Position numbers and translations under genes: made by a program
Shown here: piece by piece, positions 43,904-51,874 of the stretch
Layout: the number at the start of each line of letters is the position of its first letter
How positions within the stretch are numbered: the stretch's first letter is position 1
Notes under the pieces: generated by a model
What the model was told of the DNA's origin: nothing
Database searches by the model: none
Seen by the model: only the letters and a program-made list of their open reading frames with translations
Assembly (NCBI GenBank): GCA_944328445.1
Contig: CALVHO010000013.1
Coordinates: forward strand, 1-60,344
Source of the DNA: an uncultured Clostridia bacterium
GTDB taxonomy: Bacteria; Bacillota; Clostridia; Christensenellales; Borkfalkiaceae
Direction of reading: 5' to 3'
Length of the DNA stretch: 60,344 bases

Positions 43904-46633
43904 TCATTGCCTGCGCTTGCGCGCGGCGAGCGCGGCCGCCGAAAGGGCCGCCGCCGCACCGAGGACGCTCACGCCGACGGCGCTGCTGCCGCAGCCGCCT
44001 CCCTCGGCGGGCTCTTCGGGCGCGGGCCCGTCCGGCTCCGTCGGCTCGGGGTCGACGGGCGCGGGGTCGACGGGATCGGGGTCGACGGGGTCGGGGTCGA
44101 CAGGCTCGGGGTCGGGGTCTGTGTCGGGATCGGGGTCGGGATCGGGGTCGGGATCGGGGTCCTCGGCCGCGTTCTGCAAGATGTCGACGGCCACGGAAGG
44201 CGTCGCCGAGCCCGCGCTCTGGTTGTGGATGCGGTAGGCGTTGCCCTCGGTGATGGTGCCGAACACGTTGCCCTCGATGACGATGCCCTCGATGGTGTGG
44301 GTGTAGACGATGCCTTTGCGGGTGTTGTCGAGCGCGTTGCCCAACACGAGGATGTTGGTCAGATCGCCGATGCGGGTGCCGATGGGCCGGTGGGTGCTGT
44401 ACACGCAGCTGTTGAGCACGATGCCCTGCCAGGGCGCGGCCTCCGTTTCGTTGGGAACGACCATGTCCTGCGTGATCGAAGGGTCGCCCTCCACGGTGTT
44501 GCCGCGGATATCCACCGCGTAGACCATCGTGCAGGAGTAGGAACCCGCCTGCCCGAACATGCCGCCGATGAAGCGGCCGGACGTCACGTCGATGGAGGTG
44601 TTGTGGGTGAGCGGGCTCGCGCCGCTGACGTGGTTGCCGCGGATGGAGATGTACATGTCCGCGGGCAGGCCCTGGCCGTCGTTGTAGGCGTTTCCGCTGT
44701 TGGAACCCCAGACCATGATGCCGTCCGTATCGACGACGGTGTTGGAGTCGACGGCGGCGTCGATCACGTTGCCGTACATGAGGATGGATTTGCAGCAATC
44801 TTCGCCGTAATTGTCGTACACCGTCACGTTTTCGTTGGCGGACATGAAGGAGACGACGCTCGTTTCGTCAGGCTCCACGGCAAAGCGCTCGTTCAGCTGC
44901 ACGATGCCCTGCGCGAAGTAGTCGCGCCGCTCGGCCGTGACGCTCTGGCCCTTGCCGCGGCCGTCCACGATGGCCACTTTGAAGCGGCCGAACGTCGTGA
45001 TGCCCGAAGTGACGATGCCCGAACCCTCCGCCAAGGTGATGCGGTTTTGTTCGGCGTCGTAGCTCTCCACGCGGCCGTAACCGAAGTTGCCGCCCGGCAC
45101 TTCGACGCAGATGACCTCGCCGTCGTTTTTGCCCGTGCCGACGCCGCGGATGTCGTTGCCCTCGAAGTGGATGTCGTTGCGGCACATCATGCCGTGCATG
45201 GAAACGCCTTCCTGCGCGGTGATGAATTCGCGCCGCCCGCGCACGGTGTTGCCGAGCACGAAGGAATAGCCGTTGAGCACGTTGAACTGGGTGATGGAGT
45301 ACTCGAAGCTCGAATTTTCCACCCGCGCGTAGCTGTGGTTGGAGATGCCGAGCGCCCCGCCGAAGCCCTTGACGTGCACGTTGTCGACGACGACGTGCGA
45401 GCCGCTGATCATCAGCCCGAGCCCGCGGTTTTTGCCGCCCGTGAGTACCGCCTTCTGCGGTTTGGCCATCGGGTAATCGATGGTCACGTTCTTGACGAAG
45501 AGGCCTTCGTTCGTGTACTTGTCGTGATCCTGGCCGCGGTCGGACTCGCCCAGCTGCACGTAGACGTCCGGCGAATGCGCGGGCGCCTCGCTCTCGGAGG
45601 TGTACGGGTTACGGATGGTCAGGTCGGCGATGCCCGTGTACCCGACCCTGTTTTTGTTGTAGGCGGGCACGATGAAGGTGTTGGCGTCGTCCGTGGCGGC
45701 ATACAGGAGCACGGTCTCGTCCATGCCCGCGCCGACGAGGGCGACGTAGTCGGGAAGTTCGAGATAGGTCAGTTCAAACTCCCCCGCGGGGAAGGTGACC
45801 TGCCCGCCGCCCGCCGCGTACGCCGCGTCCACGGCGCTTTGGATGGCGGCGGTATCGTCCTGCCCGTCCCCTGCCACGGCGCCGTATTGCGTGACGAGAA
45901 ATTGCGCGGACCAGTCGATCGTATCCGCCCAGGCCGCGCCGAGGCCGAGGGGGTCGCTCCCCGCCTCGGTGACGGTAAGCGTCTGCCCGCTCGAAGGCGC
46001 GGTGTCCGTTCCGTCGAAGGTGGAAACGTGCACCTCGTAGGTGCCCGCGGGGACGTTCGGCACGGTGAAGGCGATGCGGAAATTGTTGTAATCGGGCCCG
46101 CCGTCCTCTTCGGCGATCGGCGCGGCGTAGGATGTGCCCGTCTGCGCGTCGACGAGGGAGACGGACGGAACGACGTCTCCGCCGCCGAAACCGTCGGGAT
46201 CGAAGTTGCGCCCGCTCACGTGCACCGTCTGCCCCGCCCACACCTCGTCCTCGGAGATGTACAGGGCGCGCGGGCCGTTGAGGGTGTACGCACCGCTCGT
46301 GCCGTACTCGTTTTCCACGCGCAGCGCGTAGGCGCCGTGCAGGGATCCGGGGAAGCGGCAGACGAGGTATTGCTCGTCCGCGGCGTCGTACTGGGTGACG
46401 GAGAGCTGCACCTCCTGCCCGCCGCCGGCGGGGCGCGCGTACACTTCGGACGCGGGCGTGAAGAATTCTCCGTTGATCGAGAACTGCTCCCCGGGGGATA
46501 CGGCGTCCGTCACCTTGAAGATGACGGGCGCTTCCCCCTGCCCCTCCTCCGCGGCATAGGCCGCGGGGGCGAATACGGAGAGCGAGAGGGCGGCGGCGAG
46601 CAGGGCCGCCAAGATCAATTTTCGCTTTTTCAT
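43904..46633 (-). CDS. Secreted IPT plus beta-helix protein with Asp-Pro linker and Gly-Cys C-terminal signal
   Basis: A 909-residue exported protein: Sec signal 1-28 (MKKRKLILAAL...AYAA), two IPT/TIG-like modules (about 35-230; VWAGQTVHVSGRNFDPDG), then a Pectate_lyase_3-like right-handed beta-helix (about 245-800) beginning QYGAVAGDGQDDTAAIQSAV and GGGQVTFPAGEF. An Asp-Pro-rich linker (815-870) precedes EGGGCGSSAVG, a hydrophobic helix and RKRRQ. Shares the PRALYIS, GSDPLGLG and helix core with the 1546-residue protein, so the two are paralogues. Likely a surface glycan-binding or lyase-like protein. ATG overlaps the stop of the solute-binding protein gene (ATGA); GAAAGG is 11 bases upstream. 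Confidence 0.85.
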   Translation of the reverse strand: MKKRKLILAALLAAALSLSVFAPAAYAAEEGQGEAPVIFKVTDAVSPGEQFSINGEFFTPASEVYARPAGGGQEVQLSVTQYDAADEQYLVCRFPGSLHGAYALRVENEYGTSGAYTLNGPRALYISEDEVWAGQTVHVSGRNFDPDGFGGGDVVPSVSLVDAQTGTSYAAPIAEEDGGPDYNNFRIAFTVPNVPAGTYEVHVSTFDGTDTAPSSGQTLTVTEAGSDPLGLGAAWADTIDWSAQFLVTQYGAVAGDGQDDTAAIQSAVDAAYAAGGGQVTFPAGEFELTYLELPDYVALVGAGMDETVLLYAATDDANTFIVPAYNKNRVGYTGIADLTIRNPYTSESEAPAHSPDVYVQLGESDRGQDHDKYTNEGLFVKNVTIDYPMAKPQKAVLTGGKNRGLGLMISGSHVVVDNVHVKGFGGALGISNHSYARVENSSFEYSITQFNVLNGYSFVLGNTVRGRREFITAQEGVSMHGMMCRNDIHFEGNDIRGVGTGKNDGEVICVEVPGGNFGYGRVESYDAEQNRITLAEGSGIVTSGITTFGRFKVAIVDGRGKGQSVTAERRDYFAQGIVQLNERFAVEPDETSVVSFMSANENVTVYDNYGEDCCKSILMYGNVIDAAVDSNTVVDTDGIMVWGSNSGNAYNDGQGLPADMYISIRGNHVSGASPLTHNTSIDVTSGRFIGGMFGQAGSYSCTMVYAVDIRGNTVEGDPSITQDMVVPNETEAAPWQGIVLNSCVYSTHRPIGTRIGDLTNILVLGNALDNTRKGIVYTHTIEGIVIEGNVFGTITEGNAYRIHNQSAGSATPSVAVDILQNAAEDPDPDPDPDPDPDTDPDPEPVDPDPVDPDPVDPAPVDPEPTEPDGPAPEEPAEGGGCGSSAVGVSVLGAAAALSAAALAARKRRQ

Positions 46634-48630
46634 GTGTTGTAAATGCCTTTCTTGAAGTTGCCAAGATAACTGCGGTTGAGGCGCAGGAAGGCGTCTGTAT
46701 ACGCGCCGCCGAAATACTCGTCCGTCCAGCCCACCTGCATGCAGGTGTTTTTGAGCGCCGCGTAATTGCTTTCAAAGGCCTGATCGCTCTTGGACAGCAT
46801 CACCGTCGTGATGGCCTTTTCGACGGTGCCGCGCTGCGCCCACACGCTGGTGACGCCTTCGAGGTCGCTCTCCGTCCAGGTATAGATGTCGGCACGGCGG
46901 GCGATGTTGGCGATCTGCGCGTCGTTGTCCTCATCCACCATGGCGGGAGAATAATACATGTCGAGCATGCCGCCGAGCGAACTGATGTCGTACACGCACT
47001 TGGGGTGCGTCTTGCTTGCGTTGGCGTAGAAGAAGGGGAAGGTGGGCTGCGGCGTTCCTTCGGTGCCGTTGGCCAGGTTGTACTGCTGCACCAGCCCGCC
47101 GATGGAGCCCGTGTTGTAGACCATCTGGTCGGCAAGCTGCGCGTCCTTGAACTGCCGCACGCCGTTTTCTTCGGTGAACAGGCCCGCGCTGCGGGGGCCC
47201 CAGCCGTAGAGGAGGTCGGCCGTTTCCGAGCACTGGAAGTCGAGCCAGCGCAGGATCTGGATGAGCTGCGCCTCGTTGACGCTCTTTTTGAAGATGACCA
47301 CCGACGAGGGCACGGGCGCGCTCTGGGCAAAGAATTCAAACTGCGGCGCCATTTCGATGTTGAGGTACACCTTGCGGTACGGGATGGTCTCCCCGTTGAC
47401 GGTGACCCGGTTGCCGTCGGGCAAGGCGTTCGGGTAGGTGACGGCGTACAGGCCGTTGTTGAGTTCGGCCTTGATCTGGCTCCACGGGTTGTTGTAGCCG
47501 TAGAAGCCGGGGTCGTCCCCGTTGCCCACCTTCATGAGCTTGCCCTCGCGCACGGTTTGGTTCCAGCGCAGCATCAGGTCCTTGAAAAAGTCCTGCAAGA
47601 CCATGTTTTTGACGGTATGTTCCTGCGCGTCCCAATAAGAGAACATGGTGTTGAGGTAGCCGTTGGCCCCCAAGAGGATGGGGAACAGGCCCGCCATGGG
47701 GCTCCAATTGTCGCGGTCGGACCCGTCCTGCGCGAGGATGGGCGTCACCCAGCGCGCGTCGCCCGCATAGGTGACACGGTACTTGGAGGGGTTTGCATGG
47801 ATGGTGTCGTAGATCCTGTACAGGAAGGTGAAAAAGTCGTCCGCGCTGTTGATGGGAACGTCGTACAGCTGTTCGGGGGTGAACCGGCCCTGCTCTTCAA
47901 AAAGGGCCTGCAACTCCTCGGTGGTGTGCGCGGAGGGATAGGCGTCTTTGAGGATATCCTCGCGCACGTACACGCAGCCGTGGTAGTTTTGCAGGTATTC
48001 GAACATCACCGTCTTGGAAGGATCCGCCGCGGGGTCGACGGTGGAGAGGCCGACGTCTCCGAGGTTGTACGGGATGCCGTAGATCCTGCCCTCGGTGTTG
48101 CCGCCCGTGACCTGCGACGTGCTCCAAACGTATTCGGGCATGCGCCGCACGATGGTCGGGCAATATTTTTCGATGTAATCGGTCAGATCCCACACGAGGT
48201 CGTAGGAGCCCTCGGCGTTGATGATCTCGGCGATCTCGTGGGTGCCGTAAGCGATGTGCGGGTAGTAGCGCCCGCCGCCCATGACGATGGTGCCGAGCGC
48301 GGCCGCGACGGACTGGCCCTGGTTGTCGAACGAGGTATCGGGGTCGATGCCCAGGCCCGTCACGCGCATGATCTCGGCGGAGACCACGTCCTGCGACGAT
48401 TCCGTCTTGCCGAAGCCGCCCGTGCCGTTGGCGTTCCAGGCCGTCAGCTCCCACGGTTCGAGGTCGGTGGAAGGGATGTCGGACGAGTCGGCGCCGAGGT
48501 ACTGCTCCTGCGTCCAGTAGTACACGTCCTCCCCGCCCGCGCCGCCTTTATTTCCGCAGGCGGCGAACACCGCCAGGCCCACGGCCGCCGCGCACAGGAG
48601 CGCCGCCGCCTTCAAAAATCTGTTTTTCAT
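46630..48630 (-). CDS. Extracellular solute-binding lipoprotein of a sugar ABC transporter
   Basis: A 666-residue family-1 type substrate-binding protein. The N-terminus is a lipoprotein signal with lipobox VFAAC (Cys about residue 25), so it is tethered to the outer face of the membrane. The body has binding-protein motifs such as RIYGIPYNLGDVG near 180 and PVPSSVVIFKKSVNEAQLIQ near 440, as in the large LplA-like proteins (over 500 residues) that bind complex oligosaccharides. It would deliver glycans to the permeases encoded upstream (48680-50597). ATG at 48630 follows AAAGGAGGAAACGAG. Confidence 0.92.
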   Translation of the reverse strand: MKNRFLKAAALLCAAAVGLAVFAACGNKGGAGGEDVYYWTQEQYLGADSSDIPSTDLEPWELTAWNANGTGGFGKTESSQDVVSAEIMRVTGLGIDPDTSFDNQGQSVAAALGTIVMGGGRYYPHIAYGTHEIAEIINAEGSYDLVWDLTDYIEKYCPTIVRRMPEYVWSTSQVTGGNTEGRIYGIPYNLGDVGLSTVDPAADPSKTVMFEYLQNYHGCVYVREDILKDAYPSAHTTEELQALFEEQGRFTPEQLYDVPINSADDFFTFLYRIYDTIHANPSKYRVTYAGDARWVTPILAQDGSDRDNWSPMAGLFPILLGANGYLNTMFSYWDAQEHTVKNMVLQDFFKDLMLRWNQTVREGKLMKVGNGDDPGFYGYNNPWSQIKAELNNGLYAVTYPNALPDGNRVTVNGETIPYRKVYLNIEMAPQFEFFAQSAPVPSSVVIFKKSVNEAQLIQILRWLDFQCSETADLLYGWGPRSAGLFTEENGVRQFKDAQLADQMVYNTGSIGGLVQQYNLANGTEGTPQPTFPFFYANASKTHPKCVYDISSLGGMLDMYYSPAMVDEDNDAQIANIARRADIYTWTESDLEGVTSVWAQRGTVEKAITTVMLSKSDQAFESNYAALKNTCMQVGWTDEYFGGAYTDAFLRLNRSYLGNFKKGIYNT

Positions 48631-48679
48631 CTCGTTTCCTCCTTTGGGTGGGCGGGCACGGGGCCCGCGCTCAGGGCGT

Positions 48680-49597
48680 TTATTCCTTCACGCTGCCGAT
48701 CATGACCCCCTGCACGAAATACTTCTGCACGAAGGGGTACACGACGACGATGGGCAGCGTCGTGACCAGGATCTGCGCCGCCTGGATCGCCTCGGGCGTC
48801 ATGGCGGAATCCAGGTTGCCGAACTTGCCCGTGGCCACGGCGTTGGCGATGGCGTCCTGGATGTTTTGCTGCTTTTTGAGCATCATCTGCAAATTGAACT
48901 GCATGGTGTACAGGTCGGAACGGTTGACGTAGTAGAGCGTCGTGGACCAGTCGTTCCAATAAAACACGGCATTCCACAGCAGGATGACCGCCACGATGGG
49001 CATGGAGAGGGGCAACATGATCCTGAACAGGATCTGCAATTCGTTGGCGCCGTCCAGCCGCGCCGATTCGGGCAGCGATTCGGGGATGGTCATCAGATAG
49101 GTGCGCACCACCACCATGTTATAAAAACTGAACGCGCAGGGCAGAATATACACCCAGAACGTGTTGTACACGCCGATCATGCGGTAGACGACGATGTTGG
49201 CGATGATGCCGCCGCCGAAGAACATCGGCACCGTCAAAAACCCGACGATGACGGCCCGGCCCGGAAGCCCCTTGCGGAGCATGGCGTAGCCCGCCATGTA
49301 GGTGACCAACAGCGCCACCAGCGAGCCGACGACCACCCTGAGCACGGAGATGGTAAAGCCCGTCCACGTCGTCTTGTCGATGAGCACGATCTGCAAATTG
49401 TCCAGCGTCCACGACCGCGGCCAGAACACGATGCCGCCGAGCGCCGTGTCGCTCGCGTCGTTGAGGGCGGTGGCGAGGATGTTCAGGTACGGGAAGATGA
49501 ACAGGAAGGACAGCAACACCATCAGCACCGTGTTGCAGACGACAAAGATCCACCGCGAGGCGGATACCTTCATTTTGGAACGCTTCAATGCCTTCAT
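48680..49597 (-). CDS. Carbohydrate ABC transporter permease (LplC/YtcP-like)
   Basis: A 305-residue inner-membrane permease with six predicted helices. The cytoplasmic EAA loop is PESLPESARLDGANELQIL followed by FRIMLPLSMPIVAVI near residue 190, where the ATPase docks. It is the second permease of a family-1 carbohydrate uptake (CUT1) system. ATG at 49597 with GAGGAGGGCGGT, 10 bases after the LplB-like gene. No ATP-binding subunit gene is in the window; CUT1 systems of this type often share one ATPase (MsmK/MsiK-like). Confidence 0.93.
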   Translation of the reverse strand: MKALKRSKMKVSASRWIFVVCNTVLMVLLSFLFIFPYLNILATALNDASDTALGGIVFWPRSWTLDNLQIVLIDKTTWTGFTISVLRVVVGSLVALLVTYMAGYAMLRKGLPGRAVIVGFLTVPMFFGGGIIANIVVYRMIGVYNTFWVYILPCAFSFYNMVVVRTYLMTIPESLPESARLDGANELQILFRIMLPLSMPIVAVILLWNAVFYWNDWSTTLYYVNRSDLYTMQFNLQMMLKKQQNIQDAIANAVATGKFGNLDSAMTPEAIQAAQILVTTLPIVVVYPFVQKYFVQGVMIGSVKE

Positions 49598-49607
49598 ACC
49601 GCCCTCC

Positions 49608-50597
49608 TCACCACATCGAAATGGAACTGACTTTGGCCGAGATCTTGTTCACGGTCAGCGTCAGGGCGAGGGCGATGACGCTCTGGAAGAGGGAGAGCGC
49701 CGTGCCCATCTCGAAATCGTTCTGCACGATGCCGTTGCGGTACACCCAGGTCGCGATGACTTCGAAATCGGACCAGGCGTGGATGCCCTCGGTCAGGCCG
49801 TAGACGAGGTCAAAGTTGGACCCGAACACCTGCCCGACGTTGAGGATGAGCTGGATCATGGTCACGGGCAGCAGCGTGGGCAGCGTGATGTGCCACGCCT
49901 GCATGAAGCGGCCCGCGCCGTCGAGCTGGGCGGATTCGTACAGGTCGGGGCTGGCCGAAGAGATGCTGGAAAGGTAGATGATGGAGCCCCAGCCCAGCCC
50001 CTTCCACACCGTTAAGATGATGTAGACGGGGATGAACAGCCCCTCGGAGGAGAGGAAGGACGCCCTGCTGCCGCCGAGGGCGACGATGATGTTGTTGATG
50101 GCGCCGTATTCGCTGAGCATGGAGACGGCCATGCCCGTCACCGAGACCCAGGAGAGGAAGTACGGCAGGTAGCTGATGGTCTGCACCGTGCGCTTGAAGG
50201 GCCTGTTCAGGATCTCGTTGAGCAGCAGCGCAAAGATGATGGGCGCGGGGAAGTTGATCAGCAGCGTCAGGGCGTTGAGGTAAAAGGTGTTCCAGATGAC
50301 CCTGTAAATGGACGGCGTACTGAATATCTTGACGAAGTGGCCGAAGCCCGCATAGTCCGTCAGCGGGCTGAAAAAGCCCGTGAACATCGAATAATCCTCG
50401 AAGGCGAGCAGCACGCCCACCATGGGGAAATAGCTGAAAATGAGCGTCAGGACGACCGCGGGCGCGAACAGGAGATAGAACGGGAGGTTGCTCTTGAACG
50501 AATGCCGTATCCTGCACGGCTTGAATTTTTTCCGCCTTCCTACGGCGGGCACCGCCCCTTCCGCCTCGGCCGCTTTGCCCTGCACCGCAAATTTCAT
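49608..50597 (-). CDS. Carbohydrate ABC transporter permease (LplB-like)
   Basis: A 329-residue membrane permease: charged N-terminal extension, then six helices starting LPFYLLFAPAVVLTLIFSYF near residue 38, and an EAA loop SPDLYESAQLDGAGRFMQAW with HITLPTLLPVTMI near 225. It pairs with the LplC-like permease and the lipoprotein at 46630. It is the first gene of the long glycan locus; ATG at 50597 follows AAAGGAGGGCGGA. On this strand only a -10-like TATGAT (plus-strand 50724-50729) without a good -35 is visible, which fits an activator-dependent promoter controlled by the divergent AraC protein. Confidence 0.93.
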   Translation of the reverse strand: MKFAVQGKAAEAEGAVPAVGRRKKFKPCRIRHSFKSNLPFYLLFAPAVVLTLIFSYFPMVGVLLAFEDYSMFTGFFSPLTDYAGFGHFVKIFSTPSIYRVIWNTFYLNALTLLINFPAPIIFALLLNEILNRPFKRTVQTISYLPYFLSWVSVTGMAVSMLSEYGAINNIIVALGGSRASFLSSEGLFIPVYIILTVWKGLGWGSIIYLSSISSASPDLYESAQLDGAGRFMQAWHITLPTLLPVTMIQLILNVGQVFGSNFDLVYGLTEGIHAWSDFEVIATWVYRNGIVQNDFEMGTALSLFQSVIALALTLTVNKISAKVSSISMW

Positions 50598-50641
50598 TCC
50601 GCCCTCCTTTGTACGCCGCCACGAAAACGGCCGCGAACCGC

Positions 50642-50670
50642 TTGCTTTTTTCCTGTTTTTCTGCTATAAT
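50642..50670 (+). promoter_or_regulatory. Sigma-A promoter of the AraC gene in the divergent control region
   Basis: TTGCTT (50642-50647), a 17 bp spacer and TATAAT (50665-50670). The leader to the AraC start at 50825 is about 150 bases. Confidence 0.7.
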
Positions 50671-50707
50671 TTGTGCCGTTCCCGCAAAAAAAGAAAACGC
50701 GGCACAA
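50671..50707. promoter_or_regulatory. Inverted repeat, possible operator or leader hairpin
   Basis: TTGTGCCG (50671-50678) and CGGCACAA (50700-50707) flank 21 A-rich bases at the expected transcription start of the AraC gene and just downstream of the presumed minus-strand promoter, so binding here could control both directions. Confidence 0.45.
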
Positions 50708-50824
50708 CCGTATCTTCGTTATTATCATAGCATTGAAAAATTCCCGTTTCTTATCATTTGAGAGCAAAATATTCTTGGAATTTGCGCAGGTACAGAGCCC
50801 TTGCGCAGACCACGGGAGGAGACC

Positions 50825-51703
50825 ATGGCCAACCTGCGGCCCGCAAAGATCGACGCGGACAAAAACCTGAAAGAGAGCGAAGCGGTGATGGATTCCGCGC
50901 GCTCGGCCACCTACGAATACGAGCGCGACAAGGAAACGCGCGTGCATATTTCGCCCGACAAAGTCAACAACTGTTCCATGCACTTCCACAACCAGGTGGA
51001 GATCATCGCCGTGCAGACCAGCCAGCAGCTCGTGCAGATCAACAACGAGCAGACCATCCTGCACGCGGGCGAAATGGCCGTGGCCGATTCCTTCGACGTG
51101 CATTCCTATACCTATTGCGACGCCGTCAGCACCGTGCTCATCATCCCCGACGCCTACCTGCACGAATACAAGCTCTACAAGCAGGACATGAGCCTGCGCT
51201 CGCACTTCATCCGCGACAAAAAGGTGTTCGACGCCTGCTTCCCCCTGCTCAAACAGATCGCCGAAGAGAAAAACACCCTGCTGCAACGGGGGCTGATCGA
51301 CGTGCTGCTCGGCCGCATCGTGAGCGCCGTGGGGCTCGTGCACGCACCGCAAAGCAGCCGCCAGGACGTGGCGCTCATCCACGACATCCTCACCCACATC
51401 GAAAAGCATTACGCCGAAAACATCACGCTGCAAAGCGTGGCCGCGACCTTTTCCTACTCCGCATCGCACTTTTCGCGGCTGTTCAACGCCTTTTTCCACT
51501 GCAACATCAAGGACTACATCAACACCGTGCGGCTGCGCAAGTTTTTTGAACTGCGCGAAGCGTCGCCGGACAAGAGCCTGATCGAACTCATCCTCGAAAG
51601 CGGCTTTTCCAGCGTGCCGACCTTCTACCGCCTGTTTTCCAAAAAGCTCGGCATGTCGCCCTTCAAGTATTTCAACACAGAAAAAGCACCCCCCCCCGTA
51701 TAA
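50825..51703 (+). CDS. AraC-family transcriptional regulator (glycan locus)
   Basis: A 292-residue regulator: N-terminal cupin-like sensing region (NNCSMHFHNQVEIIAVQ near residue 48 is the sugar-pocket type motif) and C-terminal double helix-turn-helix (about 190-285) with LQSVAATFSYSASHFSRLFNAFF and the second HTH LIELILESGFSSVPTFYRLFSKKLG. AraC proteins divergent from glycan loci usually activate them on binding an inducer sugar. The ATG at 50825 follows GGGAGGAGACC. It is adjacent to the divergent ABC transporter operon and upstream of two plus-strand glycosidase genes, terminated at 51734-51769. Confidence 0.92.
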   Translation: MANLRPAKIDADKNLKESEAVMDSARSATYEYERDKETRVHISPDKVNNCSMHFHNQVEIIAVQTSQQLVQINNEQTILHAGEMAVADSFDVHSYTYCDAVSTVLIIPDAYLHEYKLYKQDMSLRSHFIRDKKVFDACFPLLKQIAEEKNTLLQRGLIDVLLGRIVSAVGLVHAPQSSRQDVALIHDILTHIEKHYAENITLQSVAATFSYSASHFSRLFNAFFHCNIKDYINTVRLRKFFELREASPDKSLIELILESGFSSVPTFYRLFSKKLGMSPFKYFNTEKAPPPV

Positions 51704-51733
51704 TTCTTAAAAAATGTACATTCAGCCTAAACA

Positions 51734-51769
51734 AAAACCCGGAGCGGCGCTTCGGGTTTTTTATTTTTT
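51734..51769 (+). terminator. Rho-independent terminator of the AraC gene
   Basis: AAAACCCG and CGGGTTTT arms with an inner AGC/GCT stem, then TTTTTTATTTTTT, 30 bases after the stop codon. Confidence 0.85.
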
Positions 51770-51810
51770 GCGGTTTGATTTTTGCTTTTTGCGCTCCTTG
51801 CCCGCCGCTA

Positions 51811-51839
51811 TTGACAAGCCGCCCCGCCTGTGCTACCAT
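51811..51839 (+). promoter_or_regulatory. Sigma-A promoter of the six-hairpin glycosidase/alpha-galactosidase operon
   Basis: TTGACA (51811-51816), a 17 bp spacer and TACCAT (51834-51839), about 30 bases ahead of the start codon at 51875. Confidence 0.75.
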
Positions 51840-51874
51840 GAAATCGCCCGCGCACGGGCGCACAGGAGGTGCAC

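Noticed and set aside
51869..51874. GTG start two codons upstream of the six-hairpin glycosidase ATG
   Set aside because: It overlaps the AGGAGG ribosome site; the ATG at 51875 has correct spacing.
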